Assembly (NCBI RefSeq): GCF_038502225.1
Contig: NC_091355.1
Location: 18,064,648-18,128,647, forward strand
From: Cherax quadricarinatus
Taxonomy: Eukaryota; Arthropoda; Malacostraca; Decapoda; Parastacidae
Reading direction: 5' to 3'
DNA: 64,000 nucleotides
Shown: piece after piece, positions 52,735 to 64,000 of the stretch
How positions within the stretch are numbered: the stretch's first letter is position 1
Layout: each line of letters begins with the position of its first letter
Notes under the pieces: generated by a model
Told to the model about the DNA's origin: nothing
What the model saw: the letters and a program-made list of their open reading frames with translations, nothing else
Database searches by the model: none
Position numbers and translations under genes: made by a program

Positions 52735-53425
52735 AGGTATTTCCTTCTAGGTCTGGGTAGTGGCCCACTTATGCCCCCAGAACAACCAGAATTCATTCCT
52801 AGCATGGATTCATCAAGGTGCCAAAAATATTCATTAGAGATCCATGATATATGATGCAGCTGCCTCAGATTTATCCGCTGCACATTAATGTTGCGAATCT
52901 CCCGTTCCATCATATTCCAAAGGTTCATGCCAGATTCTGACCCTACCATCTGTATATTGCAACACAAATTGCGATTTGTCAGACAGGGTGACTTTTTTTT
53001 CCAGTCTTTACATATCCAGCATTTCTGAGCCTGTTCCTACTGTAGTCTCCTTTTCATGTTTTTAACTGACAGCAGTGTAACCCAGTGTGGCCTGCTGCTG
53101 TAACCCATCCACTTCAAAGTTCTATGTGTTGTGCCTTCAGAGATGATCTGCATAACACGGTTGTAATGGAAGATAATTTAAGCTACTGACGCCTTCCTGT
53201 CGACTTTAACCAGTCTAGCTATTCTCCTCAGACGTCTCTTATTACAAGGGATTTTTGGTCAGAGAACTGCAACTCACTGTATGTTTTATGTTTTTTACAT
53301 AATTCTTCGTAAACTCTAAAGACTGCTATATCTGAAAAACCCAGAAGATCAGTACGTTCTGAGATAATCAGACCACTCCATCCGGCACCAACAATCATTC
53401 CACCGTCAAAGTCACTTAAATCACA
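52735..53425 (-). pseudogene. Tc1-like transposase, internally deleted
   Basis: DLSDFDGGMIVGAGWSGLII, then SERTDLLGFSDIAVFRVYEE is the N-terminal helix-turn-helix DNA-binding region. KVDRKASVA, HYNRVMQ, ISEGTTHRTLKWMGYSS and VTLSDKSQFVLQYTDGRVRI-Trp follow, with the Ser-Asp block around the first catalytic Asp. The text then jumps to NLWNMMEREIRNINVQRINL and HLDESM, the C-terminal end, so the roughly 100 residues with the second and third catalytic positions are missing. Several stops are present. It cannot catalyse transposition. Confidence 0.78.
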
Positions 53426-53580
53426 TTTCTTCCTCTGATATTTGGTCTCAACAAAAACTGAACCATTTGGCCATGTTTACATGCTTTTAGACATTAAGGT
53501 GTTGCCATGTGACTGGTTGTTTAGATAGCTGCAGTATCAAGCAGGTATACGTTTGTACCTTATAAAGTTTTTTAAATATA
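52735..53580 (-). mobile_element. Tc1-like DNA transposon relic
   Basis: On the minus strand a leader (53580-53425) precedes transposase codons running down to about 52735. The terminal repeats are not clear. The right side runs into the TA repeat that also flanks the TIR element. The transposase has lost an internal segment. Confidence 0.75.
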
Positions 53581-54121
53581 TCTTTGATTTTAAAACTCTT
53601 AAGTAGGGAATGTATATCAAGATTTTCCTGGTAATGGAGAACCAACATATTCAAGGTCGAATATATTTGTCCTTTTTCGAACTGTAAAATATATTTCTGG
53701 CAATTTTGAAAGTTTAATTTTTTAATTTTTTTGCGTATTATAAATCATTTGCTATTCCACAAATCTTCAAAATTTCTTCATCTATAAGCTCTGGCTGCAA
53801 ATACGCATCCCCAAAAATGTTGATAAAAACTGTAAGAGAGTTTATTACGGTCTAACTGGAAAGTCTTGAACTAAGATTATTACAACATCAATAAATTATT
53901 AGAACTGTACAAGAGTATAATGCTCTGTTCATTCATACGAGATATTTTAGCCATCCTATTTATTTTCAAAAGGCCGAAAAAGTTGCATCAAGCAGACCTA
54001 CGGTAGAGAGAAATATAATCAAATCAAGTTTCACAAAAAAATATTAATTTTAATATGAATATAGGTTAAGGGTTATATAAATTAGATTCATGTATAACTT
54101 GCGAGTAATTTAAGCTATGCC
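53581..54121. other. Unassigned AT-rich DNA
   Basis: Nothing recognised. Confidence 0.4.
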
Positions 54122-54185
54122 TAGTCACCGAGCCGCGGGGGTGTTAGCCCCTGAAACCACCTCCAGGTATATTCTTCCAGGTATA
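54122..54185 (+). mobile_element. 3' tail of the 39915-type LINE
   Basis: CCGAGCCGCGGGGGTGTTAG, then CCCCTGAAACCACCTCCAGG and TATATTCTTCCAGGTATACC corresponds to CGGGCCGAGGGGGCGTTGAC and the CTCCAGGTAA tail at 40475-40535. Confidence 0.65.
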
Positions 54186-54489
54186 CCTGACATGTCACTC
54201 ATAAATTTTACTTAACATATCACCTGACTAAATCTTCACTACACTTCCACGTTCAGCACCTTGGGTCAGGTGTAAGTTCATATGTGAGATGATATCCCAG
54301 CCTTATAGGTCTTCTTCTTTCTTATTACACAGTTCCTTGTTATGTGAGAAATCAAGGAAACAATTGGAAATTTCACTAATATTTTCACAGGATGTCTTTT
54401 AAAAAAAAACAGCCTATAATTTGTGGTGATATTCTATGTTATATTTACTCAAAGAAAAGCATTTTGAAATTTTATTCTCTCCAACCTAA
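54186..54489. other. Unassigned
   Basis: Nothing recognised. Confidence 0.35.
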
Positions 54490-54675
54490 GATTTAGGTTA
54501 TTTATGAGTCACGAAATCGTAATGACACGATTGCAAACCACATTGTGTATAAATATACCTAGGTTGGACGTATCTTATTGTGGCTAGCTGGCCCAGTGGC
54601 TAACGCGTCGGTCTGGAGTTTTATGACTCTGATCGCGCGTTCTAACCCCGCCCATGGTATGGTTTATTTAGGTTC
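54490..54675. mobile_element. SINE family A copies, inverted pair
   Basis: 54504-54538 (TGAGTCACGAAATCGTAATG, ACACGATTGCAAACCA) is the family tail in minus orientation. 54578-54665 (GTGGCTAGCTGGCCCAGTGG, then GATCGCGCGTTCTAACCCCG, CATGGTATGGTTTA) is the head in plus orientation, with an A-box and a worn B-box. Confidence 0.72.
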
Positions 54676-55280
54676 TTTATTAAAAAATGAGTCCTGAATG
54701 TGTATTTCATTCACACACACATTAGGAAAGTGCTTTCCTCTAACACTCTACAGTGCGATGAACCCAACTCTATATTTCTTTAATTGTATGTTTTAATTGG
54801 GTATCTAATCTGAGCATATTATAAAGGCTACAAAGGTTTTGCCCACTGTTTCTTCCTTGTCGTTTCTACTGTTATATTTATTATTACGTTCGTAAACCCA
54901 AGTCTTGACTTTCTTTCTTCCGCGTCTGCATCGATGTCATATCTACAACCATTATTTTCCCGTTATCAAGTGATACTTCTTGTACACAATTGAATTTACA
55001 CTAATTGGTTTTGTTTGCTACTTCACTCATTTATTTAGTGAAGTAGCAAACTCAATACACCTGCATCCATTCAAATTTTGTTTAATTTATTTTTTACAGT
55101 GATTCTGTCTTTTATCTCTCATCATTGGTTTCATATTCATCTCAACTCTCTCTCTCTTCTCTCTTGACACAAATTGCCTCTTTCTCGAGTCTCTGAATCT
55201 CTTAGTAATTTATCCTCTCCCACTTCTCTTTCTCTCATCTTCGCCTTTCACCTCAGGTCTGTTATACATCTCTTCCATCC

Positions 55281-55285
<5 letters not shown>
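54676..55285. other. Unassigned
   Basis: Nothing recognised. TTTAGTGAAGTAGCAAAC near 55036 is the reverse complement of GTTTGCTACTTCACTC near 55011, a local hairpin. Confidence 0.4.
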
Positions 55286-55319
<34 letters not shown>

Positions 55320-55463
55320 TACACACAACAATTTCCGCTTTTTATAACCCAGAATTACTGGTATGTATTAACAGTATCTCCCCCTCATACACACACACAC
55401 ACACCTGTACTAGGACAAAATGGTATCTAACTAGGCGAATACACACACACACACACACACACA

Positions 55464-55506
<43 letters not shown>

Positions 55507-55640
55507 TAAGTACGTGCGGTTCAAGTCCCAGGAGGTTGGGGGTCAGGTCACAAGAAGTTGTGGGCAGCCAAGGACCACTGAGACTTACATTACAACGCTC
55601 AAGTCACCTACCTTTTAGTACATAATAAACCCACACATAA

Positions 55641-55690
<50 letters not shown>

Positions 55691-55829
55691 CCCCACTCCT
55701 CCTCCCCACCCCTCCCCACTCCTCTCCTCTCCCTCATAGCCACAGTTCCTCCACTATCTCCCCCCCCACTCTGACATACACACTACTAACATAACATACA
55801 GAACTACATAGGTTTCCCACTCTGAGGCA
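55286..55829. repeat. CT and AC microsatellites
   Basis: CT repeat at 55286-55313; AC repeats at 55388-55405, 55440-55500 and 55646-55689. CTAGGCGAATACACAC at 55429 resembles the LINE terminus seen at 45915. Confidence 0.88.
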
Positions 55830-55846
55830 ATCAGGATAAAACAAAA

Positions 55847-56930
55847 ATGGGTTGCCAGAGAGCAACAAGAAAAACCAAGGGACAGGAGGAGGAAGCTGCA
55901 AAGGAAGATTGGGCAGCAGAGCTCATAAAAAGGGATCATGAATGGGAAAAGAAACTAGAACTTAGCATGAGAATGGAAGAGAGGATAGATTTGGAAAGCA
56001 GGAAGTGGGAGTTGCAATTCAAAGCAGCAGAGGCTAGGATACAGAGTTTAAAAGAGGAACTGAAAAATCTGAAACAGCCTAAAGAACTAAAGAACATTTT
56101 GGGATTGACAACAGAGACTGCTACCTCAGCCACAAATAAGGGGACAGTAGGGAAAGAAGGAGCACAACTGCATGGAGAAGCTCTATCAGAGGAGACTGTA
56201 GTAAATGAAAGAGCTAAGCTTTATGTGGAGGCCCTAACAGACAACAACAGAGCCCAAGGAAAGCCGAGAAGGGAAATTGACAGGTCACTGAGCCCAAGTA
56301 CATTAGCTAGTGAAACTGAAGAAAGGAAAGCTGCAGTGGAGGAAAAAATTAAATGAGGGGATACACAGGGATATGCAGTGGGAGAATGAAAGGGTGAGGT
56401 CAGTCTTTGTGTATGGGCTCCAGGAAGTTGAAGGGGAAACATATGAAGCAAGAAATCAAGGGGAAAAAAAAGCAATTGAAAGCATCATGAAAGCAATAGG
56501 AGAAGACGACATGACCCAGCTGGAAAATTTTCGGAGAATAGGGGGGTTTGTAAAAAAAAGAACCCGGCCAGTGAAAGTGACCTTCAAGGCAGAAGCGACT
56601 CGGAACCGGATCCTGCAGAAGAAAGCACGATTAAGGGACATGCCGGCATACAGGAAGGTGTATCTCGACCGCGACAGAACACAAGAAGAAAGGCAGAAAC
56701 AGAGAGATGGTACAAAGGAGAAAGGAAGAAAGAGAGGGGATGGAGAAGACAGACAGGAGATCCCAGACCCAGGAAGAAGATCAAATACGGCCTCCCTCAC
56801 AACTTCCTATAGAAGCCTCCCAACCAGGTCAACCCCAGTGCAACCAAACACTAAATCAAAACACCCATGCCACATCCAATCCCCCCACCCACTACATTAC
56901 AAACTCCACCCCCACAGCAACAACCCATAG
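55847..56930 (+). pseudogene. ORF1 (coiled-coil RNA-binding protein) of the CR1/L2-like LINE
   Basis: The first frame (55847-56356) starts MGCQRATRKTKGQEEEAAKE and is rich in charged heptads (LESRKWELQFKAAEARIQSL), a probable coiled coil at residues 30-85. At an A run near 56340-56350 the frame shifts. The second frame (56310-56930) carries RSVFVYGLQEVEGETYEAR, then FRRIGGFVKKRTRPVKVTFK and RNRILQKKARLRDMPAYRKV, then YLDRDRTQEERQKQR, resembling the RRM and C-terminal blocks of LINE ORF1 proteins. One slip prevents full translation. Confidence 0.78.
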
Positions 56931-59845
56931 TTCCTTACCAGGTCTCCCACTTCCCCAACCCCAATACACCTCCCAGACCACAGTCTTAGAAAAGAAGTTG
57001 AAGGCGTGGTATACAAATGCAGATGGAATAACTAACAAGTATGAGGAGTGGCACGAAAGAATCAAGGAGACATCCCCAGACATAATAGCACTCACAGAAA
57101 CAAAACTCATCAGAATAATAACAGATTCAGTCTTTCCATCCGGATATCAAATCCTCAGGAAAGACAGAGGGAGGAGAGGGGGAGGAGGAGTTGCACTGGT
57201 CATTAAAAACCAGTGGGGTTTTGAGAAAATGGAAGGAATGGATGGTACGGGCGAAAGGGACTACTTAGTAGGAACAATCCAGTCTGTGGGACATAAGGTA
57301 ATAATTGCAGTAATGTACAACCCACCACAGAACTGCAGGAGGCCAAGAGAAGAATATGATGAGAGCAACAGAGCAATGATCGACACACTAGCCGAGGTGG
57401 CCAGGAGAGCACACACGTGGGGAGCAAAGTTACTAGTTATGGGTGATTTCAATCACAAGGAGATTGACTGGGAAAACCTGGAGCCCCATGGGGGTCCCGA
57501 AACATGGAGAACCAAGATGATGGATGTGGTACTGAAAAACCTCATGCATCAACATGTTAGAGACACTACCAGAGAGAGAGGAGAGGATGAACCAGGAAGA
57601 CTGGACCTTGTATTCACCTTGAGTAGTTTGGACATCGAGGGTATCATGTATGAAAGGCCCCTGGGAGCTAGTGATCATGTGGTTCTGTGCTTCGACTACA
57701 TAGTTGAGCTCCAAGTGGAGAGAGTAGCAGGAATTGGCTGGGAAAAACGAAACTACAAAAGGGGGAACTACTCAGGCATGAGGAACTTCCTTCAAGACAT
57801 TCAGTGGGAGAGGGAACTGACAGGAAAACCAGTACAAGAAATGATGGGTTATGTGGCAACAAAATGCAAGGAGGCAGAGGAGAGGTTAGTTCCCAAGAAA
57901 AACAGAAATAATGGGAAGAACAGAACGAGTCCTTGGTTCACCCAAAGGTGTAGGGAGACAAAAACTAGGTGTACTAGAGAATGGAAAAGGTACAGAAGAC
58001 AGAGAACTCAGGAAAATAAAGAGATTAGCCGAAGAGCCAGAAACGAATATGCACAGATAAGAAGGAAGGCTCAGAGACAATATGAAAATAACATAGCATC
58101 AAAAGTAAAGACTGACCCGAAGCTGTTGTACAGCCACATCAGGAGGAAAACAACAGTCAAGGACCAGGTAATCAGACTGAGGAAGGGTGATGGGGAATTC
58201 ACAAGAAACGACCGAGAGGTATGTCAGGAGCTCAACACAAGATTTAAAGAGGTATTTACAGTGGAAACCAGTAGGACTCCAGGAAATCAGAACAGGGGGG
58301 CGCACCAGCAAGTGCTGGATGAGGTACATATAACCATGGAGGAGGTGAAGAAGCTGCTATGCGAACTTGACACCTCAAAGGCGGTGGGACCAGACATCTC
58401 TCCATGGGTCCTTAAAGAGGGAGCAGAGATATTGTGTGAGCAATTAACAAAGATCTTCAACACATCATTTGAAACTGGGCAACTCCCTGAGGTATGGAAA
58501 ATGGCAAATGTAGTCCCAATTTTTAAAAAGGGAGACAGACATGAGGCACTAAACTACAGACCTGTATCACTAACGTGTATAGTATGCAAGGTCATGGAGA
58601 AGATCATCAGGAGGAGAGTGATGGAGCACCTGGAAAGAAATAAGTGTATAATTGACAACCAGCACGGTTTCAGGGAAGGAAAATCCTGTGTCACAAACCT
58701 ACTAGAGTTTTATGACAAGGCGACAGAAGTAAGACAAGAGAGAGGGGTGGATCGACTGCATATTTTTGGACTGCAAGAAGGCCTTCGACACAGTTCCTCA
58801 CAAGAGGTTACTGCAAAAGCTAGAGGATCAGGCACACATAACAGGAAAGGCACTGCAATGGATCAGAGAATACCTGACAGGGAGGCAACAACGAGTCATG
58901 GTACGCGACGAGGTGTCAGAGTGGGCGCCTGTGACAAGCGGGGTTCCACAAGGGTCAGTCCTAGGATCTGTGCTGTTCTTGGTATATGTGAACGACATAA
59001 CGGAAGGGATAGACTCAGAAGTGTCCTTGTTTGCAGATGATGCGAAGTTAATGAGAAGAATCAAATCGGATGAGGATCAGACAGGACTACAAAGAGACCT
59101 AGACAGGCTACAAGCCTGGTCCAGCAACTGGCTCCTTGAATTTAACCCTGCCAAATGCAAAGTCATGAAGATTGGGGAAGGGCAAAGAAGACCGCAGACA
59201 CAATATAGTTTAGATGGCCAAAGACTGCAAACCTCACTCAAAGAAAAAGATATGGGGGTGAGTATAACTCCGAGCATATCTCCTGAGGCGCACATCAATC
59301 AGATAACTGCTGCAGCATTCGGGCGCCTGGCAAACCTACGGATAGCGTTCCGATACCTCAGTAAGGATTCGTTTAAGACTCTGTATACCATTTACGTCAG
59401 GCCCATACTGGAGTATGCAGCACCAGTTTGGAATCCACACCTAGTCAAGCACGTCAAGAAATTAGAGAAAGTGCAAAGGTTTGCAACAAGACTAGTCCCA
59501 GAGCTACGGGGTTTGTCCTACGAAGAAAGGTTGAGGGAAATCGGCCTGACGACACTGGAGGACAGGAGGGTCAGGGGAGACACGATAACGACATATAAAA
59601 TACTGCGCGGAATAGACAAGGTGGACAAAGACGGGATGTTCCAGAGAAGGGACACAGACACAAGAGGTCACAATTGGAAGTTGAAGACTCAGATGAATCA
59701 AAGGGATGTTAGGAAGTATTTCTTCAGTCATAGAGTAGTCAGGCCGTGGAATAGCCTAGAAAGTGACGTAGTGGAGGCGGGAACCATACATAGTTTTAAG
59801 GCGAGGTATGATAGAGCTCATGGGGCAGGGAGAGAGAGGACCTAG
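56707..59845 (+). pseudogene. ORF2 (endonuclease and RT) of the CR1/L2-like LINE
   Basis: Frame 56707-59040 covers the endonuclease from about residue 97: LKAWYTNADGITNKYEEW (Asn), IIALTETKLI (Glu), VMYNPPQNCRRPREEYDESN, LLVMGDFNHKEIDWE (Asp-Phe-Asn), LGASDHVVLCF (Ser-Asp-His). It continues with the RT start: TSKAVGPDISPWVLKE, YRPVSLTCIVCKVMEK, QHGFREGKSCVTNL. Near 58740, in a GA dinucleotide run, the frame slips. The true continuation (WIDCIFLDCKKAFDTVPHKR, SGVPQGSVLGSVLFL, SLFADDAKLM with the catalytic Asp-Asp) is in the second frame to 59845. All catalytic residues exist, so a single slip inactivates it. The first ~95 codons of the listed frame overlap ORF1 and are probably not translated. 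Confidence 0.88.
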
Positions 59846-59910
59846 TAGCAATCAGCGAAGAGGCGGGGCCAGGAGCTGTGACTCGACCCCTGCAACCACA
59901 AATAGGTGAG

Positions 59911-60612
59911 TACAAATAGGTGAGTGTACACACACGTACACGTACACACACACACACACACCCCTACCTTCTCTCACCTCCACAGAGACTGAACTCTCCA
60001 ATGAGCTGGATTATTCTTGTCTACCTCCTTCACAGTTCTCGTTATCATCACACACACACAGCCTCGGTTAGACATTGCCATTAACGTAACACACACTCCT
60101 CATTTACTCTATATCAGTGACGGTGTTGAGCAGAGTAGTGCGTCAGACAGCTGTTGGCCTCAGCGTGTTGCTGCAGCAATGTTCTGGCTGGTAACTGACT
60201 TAATGCCACACTGTTGTTCCTTAATTGTTTTTTTACTGACGCCACTCGTCCTCTCTCTCTAATATCCCTTGCATCCACTTTTTATAGTCCTAAAGCCTGG
60301 TTCGCCACTTTTTAACAAGTGCTCGTAGTTTCACATAGGTTACATGTTTAATAAGAAAAAAATCTCCACGTGGGCTTCTTTGATAATATGACACCGTAAG
60401 CTGCCTGAAGTTCGCTTTGTTTACGGAGAGAAAGTAATGGAAAAATTTTAGACTTAACATGGAACCTCTCACAATACAACAGTCACTGGGGGGTGCCAAG
60501 GAGTAACTTAAGGGGATTTCATCCCAACATAATATCCTTCAGTCTCCAAAGCCCTCTCATTTTCCCCTCCCGATGATAAAAATCATCATTTGTTCATCTT
60601 TCTACATTTGCC
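59911..60612. other. AC repeat, then unassigned
   Basis: 59930-59962 is an AC repeat continuing the LINE tail. The rest contains nothing recognised. Confidence 0.5.
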
Positions 60613-60668
60613 GGGTCATTACTTGGAGAAGACCCGGGCCAGGACCCGTCCTGGCAAACGTTATACAT
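60613..60668 (+). mobile_element. 3' terminus shared with the ORF1-only LINE
   Basis: GAAGACCCGGGCCAGGACCC, then GTCCTGGCAAACGTTATACA matches 22355-22398. Only the end is recognisable. Confidence 0.55.
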
Positions 60669-61574
60669 ACATACAGTCAACTTACTCTTAGGTATAAGTC
60701 AAAGAGGTATATTGCAGTGCGTCTCTGAGTTAACACGTTTAGACAATGGAGCAATTTGGTGTAGGGCGAAACACTAGCGGGACACTGGAAAGGGACAGGT
60801 CGTCAAGAGGTTGGAAATGCACCGGTTTCAGTAATTATCCCACATGGACTAGCAGCAGTAGTAGGACCTTATTTCTAATACGAGATGAGTTGAGGGCGGA
60901 GCGTACGATAACTGGGGTTATACAGAGTACATAAAGGCCATCGGTAGGAACACGCATAACACACTCTCATATACGTATAAAACTGAAGCGAATCTCTTCA
61001 CATAACTCACTCAGGAACGAAGGGTGCAGGTGTATTGAGTGTTTATCCGCCCACGAAATGATGCAGTCTCTGACTTGGAAACTACTGATGACCTGCTGCA
61101 CGTAAAACTGTCTTATCTCTAATGATCTAAATACACCTTAATAGCCGACTGCTTCATTTACGATGAGGCCGACTTTCATTTCACCTCTGCAGTGAAAATA
61201 CTCGAGAACCGTGAATTCGAAGTAGTTCCTTTCCCAGCTTTGAGGGGACCCCAAGAGGAAAAGCGGTGCTTGCTAATAGACTGGAAAATCTATAGGCTGA
61301 CTTTAATAACTCATCGAAAGTTTAAATGATTTGGCCACTGTTGCTATGATCGGTAAAATTCCAATTGCCTCCTCGATGCTTAATTAAGATCAGAAATTCA
61401 ATGTCCTCTAAAGCATTCAACGACACTCAGACTCTCGTACTTCCATGGTAACTCCAGGAATATCAAGCCAGAGAATTACCACCACATTACCCCTTTGCTG
61501 GAACTGCTACTCATATACACACCTCGTTAAGGACTCTCCAGTGAAGAAGAAATATGGTTCCAACCGAATGACGA
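60669..61574. other. Unassigned
   Basis: No gene, RNA or repeat recognised. Confidence 0.4.
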
Positions 61575-63125
61575 CGAACACACACGGAGAGATGTCCAGT
61601 CCCACCGGACATCTGGGTACCTACCGTGGGTACTTAGAGGGAGAGAGGGGGCAGAGATGCTGTGTGTGCCACTAACAACAATTTTCAACACAACCATTGA
61701 AACTGGAAAACTACCTGAGGTATGAAAGACGGCAAATGCAGTACCCATTTTTAAGACAGAGACACGAGGCACTAAACTACAGACCAGTGTCACTGGCTTG
61801 TGTAGTTTGCAAAGTTCTTGAGAAGATTATCAAAAGTAGAGTGGTGGAGCTCCTGGAGTGGAACAAGCATATAAACGACAACCAGAACAGATTCAGGGGA
61901 GGAAAGTCCTGTGTAACTAACCTACTGGAGTTTTATGACAAGGTAACGGAGATAAGACTCGAGAGAGAGAGAGGAGTGGGTACACTGCATATTTTTGGAC
62001 TGCAAGAAGGCCTTCGACACAGTTCCTCACATGAGATTAGTACAAAAGCTGGAGGGCCAGGCACACATAACAGGAAGGGATCATGGATCATGGAGTACCT
62101 GATAGGGAGGCAACGAGCCATGGTACGTTACGAGGTGTCAGAGTGGGCGCCTGTAATGAGCGGGGTTCCACAGGGGTCAGTCCTGGGACCAGTGCTGTTT
62201 TTGGTATGTGTGAATGACATGACGGAAGGGATAGACTCGGAAGTGTCCCTGTTTGCAGATGATGTGAAGATAATGAAGAATTAAATCGGATGAGGATCAG
62301 GCACGACTACAGAGACCTAGACAGGTTGCAAGCCTGGTCCAGCAACTGGTTCCTTGAATTTAACCCTGCCAAATGCAAAGTCATGAAGATCGGGGAAGGG
62401 CAAGAATACACAGTCAGAGTACAGGGTAGGTGGCCAAAGACTGCAAACCACACTCAAGGAAAAGGATCTTAGGGTGAGTATAATGCCGAACACATCTCTT
62501 GAGGCTTCACACACCAACCAGATAACTGTTGCAGCATATGGGCGTCTGGCAAACCTGAGAATAGCTAGCGTTCCGATACCTCAGTACGGAAGCGTTCAAG
62601 ACTATACCGTGTACGTTAGGCCCATACTGGAGTATGCAGCACCAGTTTGGAACTCATCTGGTCAAGTACTTCAAGAAATTAGGGAAAGTGCAAAGGTTTG
62701 CAACAAGACTAGATCGAGAGCTAAGGGGAATGCCCAACGAGGAAATATTAAGGGAAATCCGGCTGATGACACTGGAGGAGAGGAGGGTTAGGGGAAGCAT
62801 GATAGCGACATACAAAATACTCTGAGGAATTGAGAGTGTGGACAGAGATAGGATGTTCCAAAGATGGGACACAGAAATAAGGGGTCACAATTGGAAGATG
62901 AGTACTCAGATGAGTCAAAGAGATGTAAGAAACTATTTCTTTAACCATAGAGTTGTCCGGAAGGGGAATAATCTGGCTAGTGACGTAGTAGAGGCAGGAA
63001 CCATACATAATTTTAAGACGATGTATGATAAAGCTCGTCGAGCAGGGAGAGGACCCAGTAACGATCAGTAAAGAGGCGGGGCCAGGAGCTGTGAATCGAC
63101 CCCTGCAACCATAAATAGGTGAGTA
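61575..63125 (+). mobile_element. CR1/L2-like LINE, 5'-truncated third copy
   Basis: It begins inside the RT (CACGGAGAGATGTCCAGTCC region) and runs to the terminus AAATAGGTGAGTAC, followed by an AC repeat at 63136-63177. It is aligned along its length with 58385-59910 but carries more substitutions and indels. Confidence 0.85.
61697..63055 (+). pseudogene. RT of the third CR1/L2-like LINE copy
   Basis: The frame 61697-62284 reads LNYRPVSLACVVCKVLEKII, FRGGKSCVTNLLEFYDK, then an out-of-frame stretch (LHIFGLQEGLRHSSS, where CIFLDCKKAFDTVPH is expected). It returns to frame for WAPVMSGVPQGSVLGPVLFL and SLFADDVKIM (catalytic Asp-Asp). Later pieces (62290-63071) carry NWFLEFNPAKCKVMKIGEG, VRPILEYAAPVWN and RGHNWKMSTQMSQRDVR in changing frames. 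The first out-of-frame block starts at the same GA run as in the 58740 copy. Confidence 0.85.
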
Positions 63126-63139
63126 CATGTACGCGCACA

Positions 63140-63183
<44 letters not shown>

Positions 63184-63477
63184 TTCAACCACTCAGCCAA
63201 AATGTGTCAACTGCAAGAGTGACCATCACACTCTTAAAGCTATATGCTCACTCAGGACATTAATAGTAACCGAGATGCTAGTGATGACACCTGTGGTGTC
63301 ATCACTCGACTCTAGGCTGATGCTTACTAGGAAGTTTCTCCTAGTAACTCAACAGACCTCTAAAACCAACATTTCCTTGTCACGTTGTACAAGTTATGCA
63401 TTTTTATCTGGATCGTTTGTGCACAACCTATTTATGAAAACAGAATGAGTTTGACTCTTCATAACATCAAATATAAT
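63126..63477. other. AC repeat, then unassigned
   Basis: AC repeat to 63177; the remainder shows nothing recognised. Confidence 0.5.
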
Positions 63478-63780
63478 TAAAGGTGGTGGTCTGGTGGCTA
63501 AAGCTCCCGCTTCACACACGGAGGGCCCGGGTTCGATTCCCGGCGGGTGGAAACATTTGACACGTTTCCTTACACCTGTTGTCCTGTTCACCTAGCAGCA
63601 AATAGGTACCTGGGTGTTAGTCGACTGGTGTGGGTCGCATCCTGGGGGACAAGATTAAGGACCCCAATGGAAATAAGTTAGACAGTCCTCGATGACGCAC
63701 TGACTTTCTTGGGTTATCCTGGGTGGCTAACCCTCCGGGGTTAAAAATCCGAACGAAATCTTATCTTATCTTATCTTATC
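63478..63780 (+). mobile_element. tRNA-Val-like SINE (family C), copy 2
   Basis: Near-identical to 27998-28292: GGTGGTCTGGTGGCTAAAGC (A-box), GCTTCACACACGGAGG (CAC at the anticodon position), GGGTTCGATTCCCGGC (B-box), the body TCACCTAGCAGCAAATAGGT and AAGATTAAGGACCCCAATGG, and a tail of four ATCTT units (CTTATCTTATCTTATCTTAT). High identity between the copies suggests recent activity. Confidence 0.9.
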
Positions 63781-64000
63781 ACAAGATGGTTCTAACAGGA
63801 CACAGCTTATTCTGCTGTAACACTACTAGACATCTTGAAAATTTCTAATGCACATGGGATAACAGACGCAAGGGCCCTTTCATTTTCAGTTATGTCATTC
63901 ATAATCACACTTTTTATTATGAAGAGTTTACTACAGATCACTAAGTTACCGTCTGACCACCTTCATTTCCCTAGCCTCCCGCTGGCCCCTGCTGTGCATC
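63781..64000. other. Unassigned
   Basis: Nothing recognised to the end of the window. Confidence 0.35.

Larger units (their letters stand above)
55830..59910 (+). mobile_element. Near-full-length CR1/L2-like LINE, plus copy
   Basis: A short leader, ORF1 (55847-56930), ORF2 (endonuclease from about 56990, RT, C-terminal domain to 59845) and a 3' UTR with GAGGCGGGGCCAGGAGCTGT, GACTCGACCCCTGCAACCAC and the terminus AAATAGGTGAGTAC lead into an AC repeat. It has one frameshift in each ORF and no internal insertion. It is the best reference for the copies at 46003, 49415, 23420 and 61575. Confidence 0.9.

Overview
The window looks like repeat-rich, gene-poor nuclear DNA of an invertebrate animal, most likely an arthropod and probably a decapod crustacean. 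This rests on the mix of CR1/L2-like, RTE-like and I-type LINEs, tRNA-derived SINEs, Tc1 and hAT DNA elements, and very long dinucleotide microsatellites. The species is an inference. I found no host protein-coding gene, rRNA gene or convincing functional tRNA gene. Every recognisable coding stretch belongs to a transposable element, and nearly all are broken. The longest intact frame is a 722-residue reverse transcriptase at 40777-42945.

Layout. 1-2360: low-complexity DNA, an inverted repeat and a SINE. 2371-10115: a three-level nest, in which a palindromic element is split by a near-complete I-type LINE (2767-10037, 12-bp target duplication) that is itself split by a short hAT element (6199-6891). 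10116-16570: mostly unassigned AT-rich DNA with a Gypsy RNase H relic and one unrecognised coding relic (11820-12575). 16574-18605: two minisatellites. 18838-22560: palindromic modules and an ORF1-only LINE. 22890-26560: three minisatellites, a SINE palindrome and a small TIR element. 27090-30010: an old degenerate satellite interrupted by SINEs. 31123-33505: more palindromes. 34484-35045: a 21-bp minisatellite with a 189-bp higher-order period. 35925-43680: fragments of three LINE families and the intact RT frame. 44950-52712: low-complexity DNA, a CR1/L2-like LINE (minus), an RTE fragment and TIR elements in TA repeats. 52735-53580: a Tc1 relic. 54122-63780: a near-complete and a truncated copy of the same CR1/L2-like LINE (plus), then a SINE.

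The most interesting signal crosses family boundaries. At many places, usually inside or beside palindromic modules, a conserved order recurs: a C-U-G-A-N-G-A box, a short hairpin, G-A-A-A, a tiny self-complementary helix, and then a strand that pairs with the bases just before the first box. This is the layout of a hammerhead ribozyme. Helix I changes sequence between copies but stays paired. One consistent oddity, a single extra base before the hairpin, makes activity uncertain. Hammerhead motifs are known from Penelope-like elements and retrozymes, so these modules may be ends of such elements, although no Penelope reverse transcriptase is visible here.
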